In this document: positions 1-6,478 of the stretch, one piece after another
How the letters are laid out: each line of letters opens with the position of its first letter
Numbering within the stretch: the first letter of the stretch is position 1
Assembly (NCBI GenBank): GCA_032229885.1
Contig: JAVYAJ010000106.1
Coordinates: 1-6,674, forward strand
From: Anammoximicrobium sp032229885
GTDB taxonomy: Bacteria; Planctomycetota; Planctomycetia; Pirellulales; Pirellulaceae
DNA: 6,674 nucleotides
Direction of reading: 5' to 3'
The notes under the pieces: generated by a model
Seen by the model: the letters and a program-made list of their open reading frames with translations, nothing else
The model's database searches: none
What the model was told of the DNA's origin: nothing
Position numbers and translations under genes: made by a program

Positions 1-284
1 CGCGTGATGTATTGGGTATGGGCGTCGGCATAGGCGCCTTCGAGCAGTTCGCGACCGGTGATCACGAGCGCATAGTCAAGCGGCCGGTCGGCGTCCGACA
101 CGGTGGTAAGCGGCGTCGCAATCCCTGCCGGATTCGCCGCCGGATCCGGTGTTGCGTCCGCTGCTGACGCCGTGCGGCTAGACAGGGCCAACAGGATCAG
201 GCCCGCGCACAAGATCCGTGTTTCAGCTCCGCGACGTACGCGGTCATCCGGCGAAATGTGGCTGGTCACCCCATGTTCCGTCAT
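1..284 (-). CDS. Secreted molybdopterin-binding (MoCF/CinA-like) domain protein, 5' end only
   Basis: The first 94 codons of a minus-strand gene are present; the rest lies beyond the left edge. The ATG at 284-282 follows a GGAGGG ribosome binding site (reverse complement of 292-297) with good spacing. Residues about 22-42 form a basic-then-hydrophobic segment (RILCAGLILLALSSR followed by TASAAD), which reads as a Sec signal peptide cut near ASA-AD. A low-complexity Pro/Ala linker follows. Residues 71-94 (YALVITGRELLEGAYADAHT and then QYIT) resemble the first strand and loop of the MoCF_biosynth fold in CinA, MoaB and MoeA, whose consensus is roughly a strand, G-(D/R)-ELL-x-G and then D-(T/A)-(N/H). 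Family members are usually cytoplasmic, so an export signal is unusual. Catalytic role is unknown; it need not act in molybdenum cofactor synthesis. The assignment rests on one motif and is moderate. Confidence 0.6.
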   Translation of the reverse strand, partial: MTEHGVTSHISPDDRVRRGAETRILCAGLILLALSSRTASAADATPDPAANPAGIATPLTTVSDADRPLDYALVITGRELLEGAYADAHTQYIT

Positions 285-455
285 CGACAGCTCCCTCCGA
301 GATTTCGAGTTTCGATGCTTTGGGTTGTGACCGACAGGCGCCGCGAGATGTCGCCCCATCGTCGAGCCGCGCGGACATCCAGTGCCGAAATCAGAATTGA
401 TAGTACACGAACAAGGTGTCTTGCCCGGATTCTCGCGCCCTGTTCGTTCTTTAAG

Positions 456-478
456 GCGGGCTAGGACCCGCAACCCAA
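456..478. repeat. Hairpin-forming dispersed repeat, copy 1
   Basis: The pattern GCGGGC, five bases, then CCCGCAACCCAA occurs here and again, with identical spacing, at 6479-6501 just after the last gene; 19 of 23 positions agree. GCGGG (456-460) can pair with CCCGC (467-471) around a six-base loop. Two copies in unrelated intergenic places within 6 kb suggest a dispersed genomic repeat rather than a gene-specific signal. Confidence 0.55.
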
Positions 479-482
479 AGCG

Positions 483-571
483 CTCGTGCTCGTGCTCGCA
501 CTCGTCATCCGGCGATCGAGCACGCGCACGAGTACGAGGATGAGTACGAGGATGAGTACGAGTACGAGAGT
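483..571. repeat. GAGTAC/GAGGAT hexamer tandem repeat facing inverted CTCGTG hexamers
   Basis: From 518 to 571 nine hexamers follow one another: GAGCAC, GCGCAC, GAGTAC, GAGGAT, GAGTAC, GAGGAT, GAGTAC, GAGTAC and GAGAGT. From 483 to 506 four hexamers of the opposite sense occur (CTCGTG twice, CTCGCA, CTCGTC), separated by a short ATCCGGCGATC-type spacer. The two arms can fold into a long imperfect stem with slippage between units. Similar GTACTCG/CGAGTAC runs are, from memory, common between planctomycete genes. The right arm would read Glu-Tyr-Glu-Asp if translated, but no start, ribosome binding site or extended frame supports that. Confidence 0.8.
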
Positions 572-592
572 ACGGCACAAACCACTGTACAA

Positions 593-615
593 GATGCGCG
601 CGTGCCGCGCACATC
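593..615. repeat. Strong GC-rich dyad (10-bp arms, one mismatch)
   Basis: GATGCGCGCG at 593-602 pairs with CGCGCACATC at 606-615 around a TGC loop; only the fifth pair (C with A) fails. There is no T-run on either strand beside it, so it does not look like a classical terminator. It lies 22 bases beyond the hexamer array and may belong to the same repeat block. Confidence 0.5.
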
Positions 616-729
616 CTACGCATTGAGACTCTCAACCACGTAATCTAACTGGTTTCAACAGCCCAAAAAACCTCCCTCCTGTCCAATGACCGCGATCTGA
701 CACGTTGCGGTCTTCAACAGGAGGAAGCC

Positions 730-783
730 ATGTCTGCCAAGGCGGCCCGGATCGGATTCATCGAGAATCAGCGCCGTTTCTGA
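730..783 (+). CDS. Possible 17-residue mini-ORF with strong Shine-Dalgarno
   Basis: AGGAGG at 719-724 sits five bases before ATG 730-732, the best ribosome binding site in this spacer. The frame reads MSAKAARIGFI then ENQRRF and stops with TGA at 781-783. The first eleven residues resemble the start of a Rossmann-fold protein (basic residues then a hydrophobic strand, as in Gfo/Idh/MocA dehydrogenases), but the expected glycine motif is missing and no frame continues it. It may be a leader peptide, a small protein, a decayed gene start or chance. The following 550 bases hold no related coding frame. Support is weak beyond the ribosome binding site. Confidence 0.25.
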   Translation: MSAKAARIGFIENQRRF

Positions 784-1022
784 AAGCAAGATCACACGTT
801 CGGTCGCCGCCCGACGACGGCCGCAACCGTCTGTTCCGTGCGAGTCGGCAGTCGTTGCCAACTTGATCCAACCCGAGCGGCGGGCGACCATCAAGCTGTT
901 GTGCGTGTTGTGCGACGGATCGTGGCGTGGGGTCTAGCTGTCCATCTTCGCCGACCGCGGTGGATTCCGCCGTTGCGATTGGCGGGTCATTTCGACCGCA
1001 TCGGATCGAGCGCGGAACGCTG

Positions 1023-1057
1023 CCGGCCATCGCCGAGTACGGCGCCCGCTCGGCCGG
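1023..1057. repeat. Nested GC-rich hairpin
   Basis: CCGGCC (1023-1028) pairs with GGCCGG (1052-1057), and inside it CGCCG (1031-1035) pairs with CGGCG (1040-1044) around an AGTA loop. The nested arrangement is visible directly; whether it is transcribed is unknown. Confidence 0.4.
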
Positions 1058-1065
1058 ATGCCCGG

Positions 1066-1095
1066 GGAGGCAGTGGACTCGGGAGACTTGCCTCC
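1066..1095. repeat. Perfect 7-bp dyad with 16-base loop
   Basis: GGAGGCA (1066-1072) is the exact reverse complement of TGCCTCC (1089-1095), and a G-T wobble pair extends it. Together with the nested hairpin immediately upstream it gives two consecutive stem-loops, which could be part of a structured leader or a repeat. There is no T-run after it. Confidence 0.4.
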
Positions 1096-1174
1096 GACGC
1101 CGCAGGCCACAGGTTCCCAACGAGACCGGCTAGTATCGGCAACAGCGCCCCCTACGTGGGACACGCCGCGCGCT

Positions 1175-1231
1175 GGAGGGACGCACTCCGTCGCGTCCAC
1201 CCGTTGCGGCCACGACGGAGCGTGGCCCTCC
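1175..1231. repeat. 24-bp imperfect inverted repeat (GGAGGGACGC...GGCCCTCC)
   Basis: The arms at 1175-1198 and 1208-1231 match as inverted copies at 19 of 24 positions, including uninterrupted GGAGGG and CTCCGTCG blocks, around a nine-base loop. A further GGAGC/GCTCC pair (1235-1239 and 1262-1266) follows. This resembles the GGAGGGACGCGCTCCGTCG type of intergenic palindrome I recall from planctomycete genomes. It ends 110 bases before the oxidoreductase start, so it may be transcribed into that gene's leader or lie just upstream of its promoter. Confidence 0.65.
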
Positions 1232-1341
1232 AACGGAGCACGGACGTGTCTCGAAGGCTGCGCTCCAGGCTGATAAACTAGACAACAACTGTTCGCAGTG
1301 GGCGATGTACTCTGACTTGCGGCACTACGAGGAGCGCGCAC

Positions 1342-2709
1342 ATGGATCCTACGATGAATCGTCGTGACTGGCTCCGCATCCTTGGCGTTTCGGGCGCGAC
1401 GGCTGGGCTGAGCGGACTGACTGCCGCTCCGGCGGCCGAGCAGCCCGTCGGCGAATCCAGCGGTTTTCAGAGCCGCGTGATCGCCAGCCACGAGATCCAG
1501 TCGAATCGGGCCAACCCGCTGTTGCTGAACGGGCAGGTCGTTCAGCCGCAACGCACGTTGCCCATCCTGGATACGACCGACGTGCTGGTCGTGGGTGGCG
1601 GGCCGGCCGGAGTGGCGGCGGCGATTGCCGCGCGCCGGGCCGGGGCCGAGGTGACCTTGGTGGAACGCTACGGCCACTTCGGCGGGCTGTGGAGCGGCGG
1701 CCTGGTGTTGGTGATCCTCGGGCACATCGCAACGGGCCCGAAGCAGGTCTGCCAGGGGATCGGCGAAGAGATGATGCGGCGGCTGGACAAGATGAGCGGC
1801 GCGATCGTCAACCGCCGGCCGGGGGCGAATCCGACGGTGGATGCCGAGGCTGTCAAGTACTTGATGGTCGAGATGATCGACGAGGCCCGGATCAAAGTAT
1901 TCCTGCACTGCTGGGGCGTGGACACGATCCTCGATGGCGCCTCGGTGGCCGGCGCCGTGTTCGAAAGCAAGTCCGGCCGGCAGGCCATCCTGGCCAAGTG
2001 TGTCGTGGACGCGACGGGCGACGGCGACGTGTTCGCCGCAGCGGGCGCCGCATACGAACGCCGCTGGCACAATGTCGGCCTCGTCTCGCGACTGGCGAAC
2101 CTCGACCGCGTGGATCAGGCCAAGGCGAAGGGCAATCCCAAGCCGAGACATCTGGGCGGCATCACACCGGTCCCCGGCGTGAACTGGGTCAACATGCACG
2201 GGCCGGAGACGGATGGTCTGGACGTGGCGATCCTCACGCAGTTGGAGATGAATCATCGCAAGTTCATCTGGAAGAACGTCGAGAAGATCCGCCAAACGCC
2301 CGGCTACGAGCAGGTCTATCTGATGGAGACAGCGCCCCAGTTAGGCGTCCGCATCACCCGCGTCTTGCGCGGGCTGAACACGGTCACGCTTGCCGATCTT
2401 CGAGCCGGGACGCAATTTCCGGACGTCATCGGTGTCGGCGGAGCCACGAACGCCCAGCACGGCGAGTGGCAGATCCCTTACGGTGCGCTGGTGCCGGAGA
2501 AAGTCGACAACGTGCTGGCAGCGGGCCGGTGCATCAGCGCCGAGATGCGGATGGCAGACCTCGTGCGGCTGATTCCGAACTGTTTCGTCACCGGGCAGGC
2601 CGCGGGCGTGGCCGCGGCAGTGGCAGCCAAGGACGGGACCCGGGCGCGCGACGTGGACGTCGCCAAGGTACAGAAGATCCTCCGTACACAGGAGGCCTAT
2701 TTGGGATGA
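1342..2709 (+). CDS. Tat-exported FAD-dependent oxidoreductase (FAD_oxidored family)
   Basis: The 455-residue product begins with a twin-arginine signal: NRRDWLRILG at residues 6-15, then a hydrophobic stretch to an APAAE region near 29-33. ATG 1342 is chosen because GAGGAG (1329-1334) lies seven bases before it; ATG 1354 would be too far. Residues 81-94 (VLVVGGGPAGVAAA) are the dinucleotide-binding GxGxxG strand-turn-helix, followed by the acidic strand end at E108 and GGLWSGG. VVDATGDGDVFAAAGA (221-236) is the second FAD-contacting ATG-type motif, QLGVRITRVLRG (333-344) fits the family's conserved Arg segment, and NVLAAGRCIS (390-399) with TGQAAGVAAAVAA (417-429) forms the C-terminal FAD-closing part. 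Relatives are annotated only as FAD-dependent oxidoreductases, so substrate is unknown. Its stop overlaps the next gene's start, pointing to coupled expression with an electron carrier. Confidence 0.9.
   Translation: MDPTMNRRDWLRILGVSGATAGLSGLTAAPAAEQPVGESSGFQSRVIASHEIQSNRANPLLLNGQVVQPQRTLPILDTTDVLVVGGGPAGVAAAIAARRAGAEVTLVERYGHFGGLWSGGLVLVILGHIATGPKQVCQGIGEEMMRRLDKMSGAIVNRRPGANPTVDAEAVKYLMVEMIDEARIKVFLHCWGVDTILDGASVAGAVFESKSGRQAILAKCVVDATGDGDVFAAAGAAYERRWHNVGLVSRLANLDRVDQAKAKGNPKPRHLGGITPVPGVNWVNMHGPETDGLDVAILTQLEMNHRKFIWKNVEKIRQTPGYEQVYLMETAPQLGVRITRVLRGLNTVTLADLRAGTQFPDVIGVGGATNAQHGEWQIPYGALVPEKVDNVLAAGRCISAEMRMADLVRLIPNCFVTGQAAGVAAAVAAKDGTRARDVDVAKVQKILRTQEAYLG
2690..2695 (+). promoter_or_regulatory. 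Ribosome binding site inside the upstream gene
   Basis: AGGAGG lies ten bases before ATG 2706, within the last codons of the oxidoreductase gene. It decides the start of the polyferredoxin and, with the ATGA overlap at 2706-2709, indicates translational coupling. Confidence 0.7.
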
Positions 2710-3971
2710 ATGGAAGGGTGACTTGTGCCGAGCCGGCGAGTCCCGACCCGCCCGTGCGCGGAAGCCGTGGGCGGCTGCTGGTTCGCGCCCTGTGCCTGGC
2801 GACCGCGATCACACTATTGCTGCCGTTGCCGCTACCGGGCGACGCGGTCACGATGTGGTTCGTGCCCGCGCTGAGTCCGTTCGTCGCGGTGAACGCAGCC
2901 CTGGCCGCGCGGACCGTCTCGACGGTCGCTGCGGTGGGATTGGCGGTCGGCGTCATCGCGCTGGCGCGGGGTCGATGGTTCTGCCGCTGGGTCTGTCCCA
3001 CGGGTCTGACCGCGGACGCGGTCGGGCACGTAGCACGGCGTTGCGGGCGCCGTTGTCCTCGGCTGCCCGCGGTCGGATCCTGGTTGGCGCTGATCACGTT
3101 GGGCGGCGCGTGTCTGGGCTATACGCTGCTGTTATGGCTGGATCCGCTGGCCCTGTTCGCCGGCGCCTTTCGGGCGCGGTCGCCGGGGCCGCAACCGCTG
3201 GCTTGGTGCGCTCTGCTCGGCTTGCCGACCGTGTGGCTGATCAGTCTGCTGTGGCCCGGCCTGTGGTGTGCCCGGCTGTGCCCGTTGGGCGCCACCCAGG
3301 ATCTGCTGGCGCGGGCGGCGGCCAGCGTGCGATCCTTCACGATCCGCCGTAGCTCGCCCGCCGCAGCGCCGGCGACCGTGAACCGTCCTCACGGCGCCGT
3401 TCGGCGACGAGCCGTGTTGGGCGCCGCACTGGGAGTTATCTGGGCCGCCGCTGTCCGGCGAACGCGCAGCGCCGTCGCAGCGCCCTTGCGTCCGCCGGGC
3501 GCGCGGGACGAGTTGTCGTTCCTCGGGCTGTGCCTTCGCTGTGGCAACTGTGTGCGAGCCTGTCCGACGCAGATCATCGTCCCGGATCTCGGAGACCATG
3601 GCATAGCCGGCTGGCTGGCGCCGGTCGTCGTGTTCCACGACAACTACTGCCTGGAGGACTGCAACCGTTGCCTGAACGCCTGTCCCAGCGGCGCGCTGAC
3701 GAGATTGACGCTCGAACAGAAACGCCATACCCCGCTGGGAACGCCGCGCGTCGACATGAACGTCTGCCTGTTGGGCGACGACCGTGATTGCGGCTTGTGT
3801 CGAAACGTGTGCCCGTTCGAGGCGATCCAGCTCGTGTTCTCGGAAACGGAGTATACGCTGACTCCGGTCATCGATCCGGACAAGTGTCCCGGTTGCGGCG
3901 CCTGCGAAGTCGCCTGCCCCACGACGCCGACGAAAGCCATCGTCGTCGTCCCGGCCGCGGTACGGTCCTAG
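2706..3971 (+). CDS. Membrane polyferredoxin, NapH-like and NapG-like halves fused
   Basis: The 421-residue product has two parts. Residues 1-210 resemble NapH/MauN/CcoG-type membrane ferredoxin proteins: about four hydrophobic segments (roughly 25-44, 68-88, 124-146, 166-187) and two CxxxCP motifs, C93/C97 (WFCRWVCPTG) and C188/C192 (WCARLCPLG). Residues 232-250 (AVRRRAVLGAALGVIWAA) form an internal Tat-like arginine-plus-hydrophobic segment. Residues 261-421 resemble MauM/NapG, starting with the RPPGA signature at 262-266, with four clusters of four cysteines for [4Fe-4S]: C276/279/282/286, C315/319/322/326, C354/362/365/369 and C394/397/400/404. The third has an enlarged C-x7-C gap. The predicted topology puts the CxxxCP motifs inside and the NapG-like part outside. 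The frame is open far upstream, but ATG 2706 has the ribosome binding site and stop overlap. Probable role: electron transfer to or from the preceding flavoprotein. No nitrate reductase gene is nearby. Confidence 0.88.
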   Translation: MNGRVTCAEPASPDPPVRGSRGRLLVRALCLATAITLLLPLPLPGDAVTMWFVPALSPFVAVNAALAARTVSTVAAVGLAVGVIALARGRWFCRWVCPTGLTADAVGHVARRCGRRCPRLPAVGSWLALITLGGACLGYTLLLWLDPLALFAGAFRARSPGPQPLAWCALLGLPTVWLISLLWPGLWCARLCPLGATQDLLARAAASVRSFTIRRSSPAAAPATVNRPHGAVRRRAVLGAALGVIWAAAVRRTRSAVAAPLRPPGARDELSFLGLCLRCGNCVRACPTQIIVPDLGDHGIAGWLAPVVVFHDNYCLEDCNRCLNACPSGALTRLTLEQKRHTPLGTPRVDMNVCLLGDDRDCGLCRNVCPFEAIQLVFSETEYTLTPVIDPDKCPGCGACEVACPTTPTKAIVVVPAAVRS

Positions 3972-4362
3972 TCGCCCGTTTCGCCAGCCAACCCGACGCG
4001 TCGCCGCTGAGCGCGCTCGCCATCCTGTCGGGGCGGAACGTTGCGCACGCGCGCGGCCGTATGGTTTTGAGATCCACGATCTGCGACGTTGCGCTGCGGC
4101 CGCACAATGTACGGTTGTCCCGTCTCGTGCGCGGTGGGCTTATTGCGGCGGCCCGCGTTATCTGGCAGATTCAATGCATGGCGCCGTGGGACTGTGCGAG
4201 ACAGGCGTCGCGCCACGGCGAACGACCGACCGCGCACGGGGCACGGTCGGGAGAAGACGGATCAAAACCCGCCCGTCAGAACTCCATTCCAAACCCCGCC
4301 CGGCGCGGTCTCCCGATCAACGGGCGTCGATCGCGCCAACCCGCTTCACAAGGCTACGTCCG
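3972..4362. other. 391-base spacer between polyferredoxin and glycosidase-like gene
   Basis: No gene is supported here; a plus-strand frame that continues upstream from the last gene has an ATG at 4174 but its translation is Arg-rich and unlike the exported protein that follows. The spacer holds a 7-bp hairpin at 4226-4250 and a 10-bp palindrome CGACGCGTCG at 3994-4003. Its length suggests the third gene has its own promoter, though I cannot point to one. Confidence 0.55.
4226..4250. repeat. GC-rich hairpin in spacer
   Basis: CCGACCG (4226-4232) pairs perfectly with CGGTCGG (4244-4250), with two more pairs possible inside after one mismatch. No T-run follows on the plus strand, so an intrinsic terminator is doubtful. 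It could act in the leader of the downstream gene or be chance in GC-rich DNA. Confidence 0.35.
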
Positions 4363-6477
4363 ATGCGAATGCTGTACCTCTCGATCATTGTGCTGGCCGG
4401 GCATTCCGATCCGGTTGCTCAGCAGCCAGCGCCGACGCTGACCAAAGCGCCGTTCACCTACATCTTGGATTACGGCGCCGACCATATCCGCTCGACCGAC
4501 TATATCCAGCGCATCTCGCAGGCTCCGCCGACGCTGCTGCATCTGGGAAAGGATGTTCCTTTTACGCACAATTGGGGGCCTATCCAGGCGCTTGGGGGCG
4601 AGAATCAGGCGTTTGGCAAACGCAAGCCGTACGCCAAAGAGGACTATATCCGCCGGCTTTCGCCAGCCGAGACGCACGAGCGAATCGCGGATCTTACGCA
4701 GCTCGCCAGCGATCTGCATCGGGCGGGCGTCCGCTGGGTCACGCCCTACATCTGCAGCATGACCATCGGCGGCCACCCTCAGCGACGCGCGGGCTTCTGG
4801 GAGCTTTACGACGCGTGGGACGAGTACCAGGCGTTCGGCCTCGGCCCGCGACCGGCAGCCGATCCGCTGCAGTGGCTGCAGATCGACGCCAATGGCAAGC
4901 CCGTCTTCTTCTATTCGTTTCAGGGCGATTTCTATCCGCCCTACGAACCGAATATTCGTTTTGCCGCGTGCCAGAATCATCCGGAATGGCGAATGTGGAC
5001 CGAGCGGGTCGTCGAGAATATCGCGCGGTGCGGTTTCGATGGCGTATTCGTCGACAACGCGGGTTCGCTGCGCTGCTGGTGCGCGATCTGTCGAGAAAAA
5101 TGGCGGACGTGGCTCGACGGTCGGTACTCGACCGCCGAGCGCGAGGCGTTGTTCGGCGCCGCCGATCCCGAGATGGGCGAGCCGCGACAGCCTGGGCTGC
5201 TGTGGGCCGAGACGCAGCGGTTTCGCTGTGCTTGTCTCCAGGAGCACCTCCGTGCAATCGCCGACGCAGGGCAGCGGATCACAGGCAAACGATTCCTCGT
5301 GTTTCCCAACGGCGGCGAGAAGCGGCCCGAGCATATCGTACACATCTATGCGGACGCCGATTGGATCATGTATGAACGGTCGCTCGGACCCAATGGCACG
5401 CATCCGGGCATGGTGCTGCGGCCGATCGTCGAGGATCTGGCGCTCAAGAAGTACAACGACAACATCTTCGAGTACAAGTATGTCCAATGTCTGCGTCGCA
5501 ACGTGCGGCCGATCCTGCTCACGCGGCCCGGCTACAACCTACCCAAAGCAGAACGGGCACTGCTGGAGATGACCGTTGCTTCGGCAGCGCTCGGCAATGC
5601 CGAAGCCGCGGCGTTCGGCGGCGGCGGTGGCTTTCTGCAACGGGCGGATCCCGGGTTGATGCAAGTCCAGCGACAATATCGCCAGTTTTTCGAGCGACAC
5701 GCGACGCTGTACGAAGGGCTCGACTCGCTGGCCGACGTGGCGATCGTCATGCTGCCCGATCTGGCGTGGCTGAAGGGCACGACCGAACACCAGCTCGAGG
5801 CGCGCAAGGCGACGCAATCGCTGCTCGATGCGCACGTGCTGTTCGACTATGTGATCGCTGACCAAGTCACGCTCGAGAACTTGTCGAAATACGCCGCCGT
5901 CCTGTTGCCGCGCGTCAGCCACCTGACCGACGATCAGGCACGCGCCTTGTGTCGGTACGTCGAGTCCGGAGGAATCCTCGTCATGACCGGCGCGGGACCG
6001 GAATTTGACGATCGAGGCCGACCGCTGGCATCGCCGTTGGCCGAGCTGTTCGCCATTTCGCCGGGCGAATCGGAAGCGGTCCGACAGCTCGGCAAGGGCG
6101 CGGTCCATGCCGTGGCCCGGCCGAGCCAGTGGCTGGAAACGGACGTTGGCCGGGCGTTCTCGACGATCGTCGGCCCCGGCGCGTCCGCGCTGGCGAAGGT
6201 CCGCGTCAATGCGTTTCGCCAGCCGGACGCCGTGCGTTATGTCATTCACTTGGTCAACTACAACGTGCCGCTGGGAATCACGGGCGGCGATCCGGAAACA
6301 CAGCGTGACATCGAGCTAGCGCTGGCGTTGCCGGGCATCGCCACGGCGGCCCGACTGCGCTGTTACGATCCCCAGGGCGGAACGACCGAAGCGCCCGCCG
6401 AGATCAAAGACGGCAAGGTGCGGTTCAAGGTCGCCGAGTTGTCGATTTATTGCGTCATCGAAGTGACCGGTTCCTAA
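4363..6477 (+). CDS. Exported glycoside-hydrolase-like protein with GATase-like domain
   Basis: The 704-residue product starts with a short signal-like segment (LYLSIIVLAG, residues 4-13, possible cut after PVA near 19). ATG 4363 is preferred over the in-frame ATG 4174 because it places this segment at the N-terminus; AAGG at 4350-4353 is a weak ribosome binding site, and ATG 4369 is an alternative. Residues about 30-345 look like a glycosidase TIM barrel, with FDGVFVDNAGS (225-235) as a strand-end acidic site, then a C-x-C-x2-C motif at C238/C240/C243, and DADWIMYERS (331-340) with E338. D231 and E338 are candidate active-site residues by analogy only. Residues about 455-560 (VAIVMLPDLAWL; YAAVLLPRVSHLTDDQ; GGILVMTG) match the GATase-like fold seen in beta-galactosidase trimerisation domains. 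A C-terminal beta-rich region (about 610-704) completes it. The nearest families are GHL6-like or GH42-like; substrate is unknown, probably a polysaccharide or oligosaccharide. Confidence 0.75.
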   Translation: MRMLYLSIIVLAGHSDPVAQQPAPTLTKAPFTYILDYGADHIRSTDYIQRISQAPPTLLHLGKDVPFTHNWGPIQALGGENQAFGKRKPYAKEDYIRRLSPAETHERIADLTQLASDLHRAGVRWVTPYICSMTIGGHPQRRAGFWELYDAWDEYQAFGLGPRPAADPLQWLQIDANGKPVFFYSFQGDFYPPYEPNIRFAACQNHPEWRMWTERVVENIARCGFDGVFVDNAGSLRCWCAICREKWRTWLDGRYSTAEREALFGAADPEMGEPRQPGLLWAETQRFRCACLQEHLRAIADAGQRITGKRFLVFPNGGEKRPEHIVHIYADADWIMYERSLGPNGTHPGMVLRPIVEDLALKKYNDNIFEYKYVQCLRRNVRPILLTRPGYNLPKAERALLEMTVASAALGNAEAAAFGGGGGFLQRADPGLMQVQRQYRQFFERHATLYEGLDSLADVAIVMLPDLAWLKGTTEHQLEARKATQSLLDAHVLFDYVIADQVTLENLSKYAAVLLPRVSHLTDDQARALCRYVESGGILVMTGAGPEFDDRGRPLASPLAELFAISPGESEAVRQLGKGAVHAVARPSQWLETDVGRAFSTIVGPGASALAKVRVNAFRQPDAVRYVIHLVNYNVPLGITGGDPETQRDIELALALPGIATAARLRCYDPQGGTTEAPAEIKDGKVRFKVAELSIYCVIEVTGS

Positions 6478-6478
6478 C

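Larger units (their letters stand above)
285..1341. other. Long intergenic region between divergent genes, repeat-rich
   Basis: About 1.06 kb separates the minus-strand gene ending its start at 284 from the plus-strand start at 1342. I find no convincing long coding frame: open frames here give Arg/Pro/Ser-rich translations typical of GC-rich non-coding DNA. It contains the hairpin repeat at 456-478, the hexamer array at 483-571, dyads at 593-615, 1023-1057 and 1066-1095, a mini-ORF at 730-783 and an inverted repeat at 1175-1231. Promoters for both flanking genes should be here. TA-rich strings such as TAGTAT (1131-1136) could be -10 elements, but no matching -35 is visible, so none is annotated. 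Confidence 0.7.

Noticed and set aside
1073..1095. Resemblance to the B12 box of cobalamin riboswitches (GGGAGACTTGCC at 1081-1092)
   Set aside because: About 13 of 16 positions fit the box, but the other conserved parts of the riboswitch are not found in order upstream, and the box would be locked in a local hairpin with GGAGGCA. The following gene is not an obvious B12 gene.
838..1281. Plus-strand open frame of 147 codons before the oxidoreductase
   Set aside because: No ribosome binding site, Arg-rich composition, and it runs through the dyads and the inverted repeat.
934..2295. Long open frame on the minus strand opposite the oxidoreductase gene (about 453 codons)
   Set aside because: Its translation is His/Arg/Pro-rich with no recognisable motif, and it is the antisense shadow of a gene with clear FAD motifs in GC-rich DNA.
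1689..2705. Upstream extension of the polyferredoxin frame, which would give 760 residues
   Set aside because: The extension overlaps the oxidoreductase in another frame, reads as Arg/Gly-rich shadow sequence, and the ATG at 2706 has a good ribosome binding site plus the ATGA overlap.
4174..4362. Earlier ATG for the glycosidase-like gene
   Set aside because: It would add 63 Arg-rich residues before the signal-like segment; the ATG at 4363 fits an exported protein better.
3788..4441. Open frame spanning the end of the polyferredoxin gene and the spacer
   Set aside because: It overlaps the ferredoxin cysteine clusters in a different frame and has no ribosome binding site or recognisable motif.
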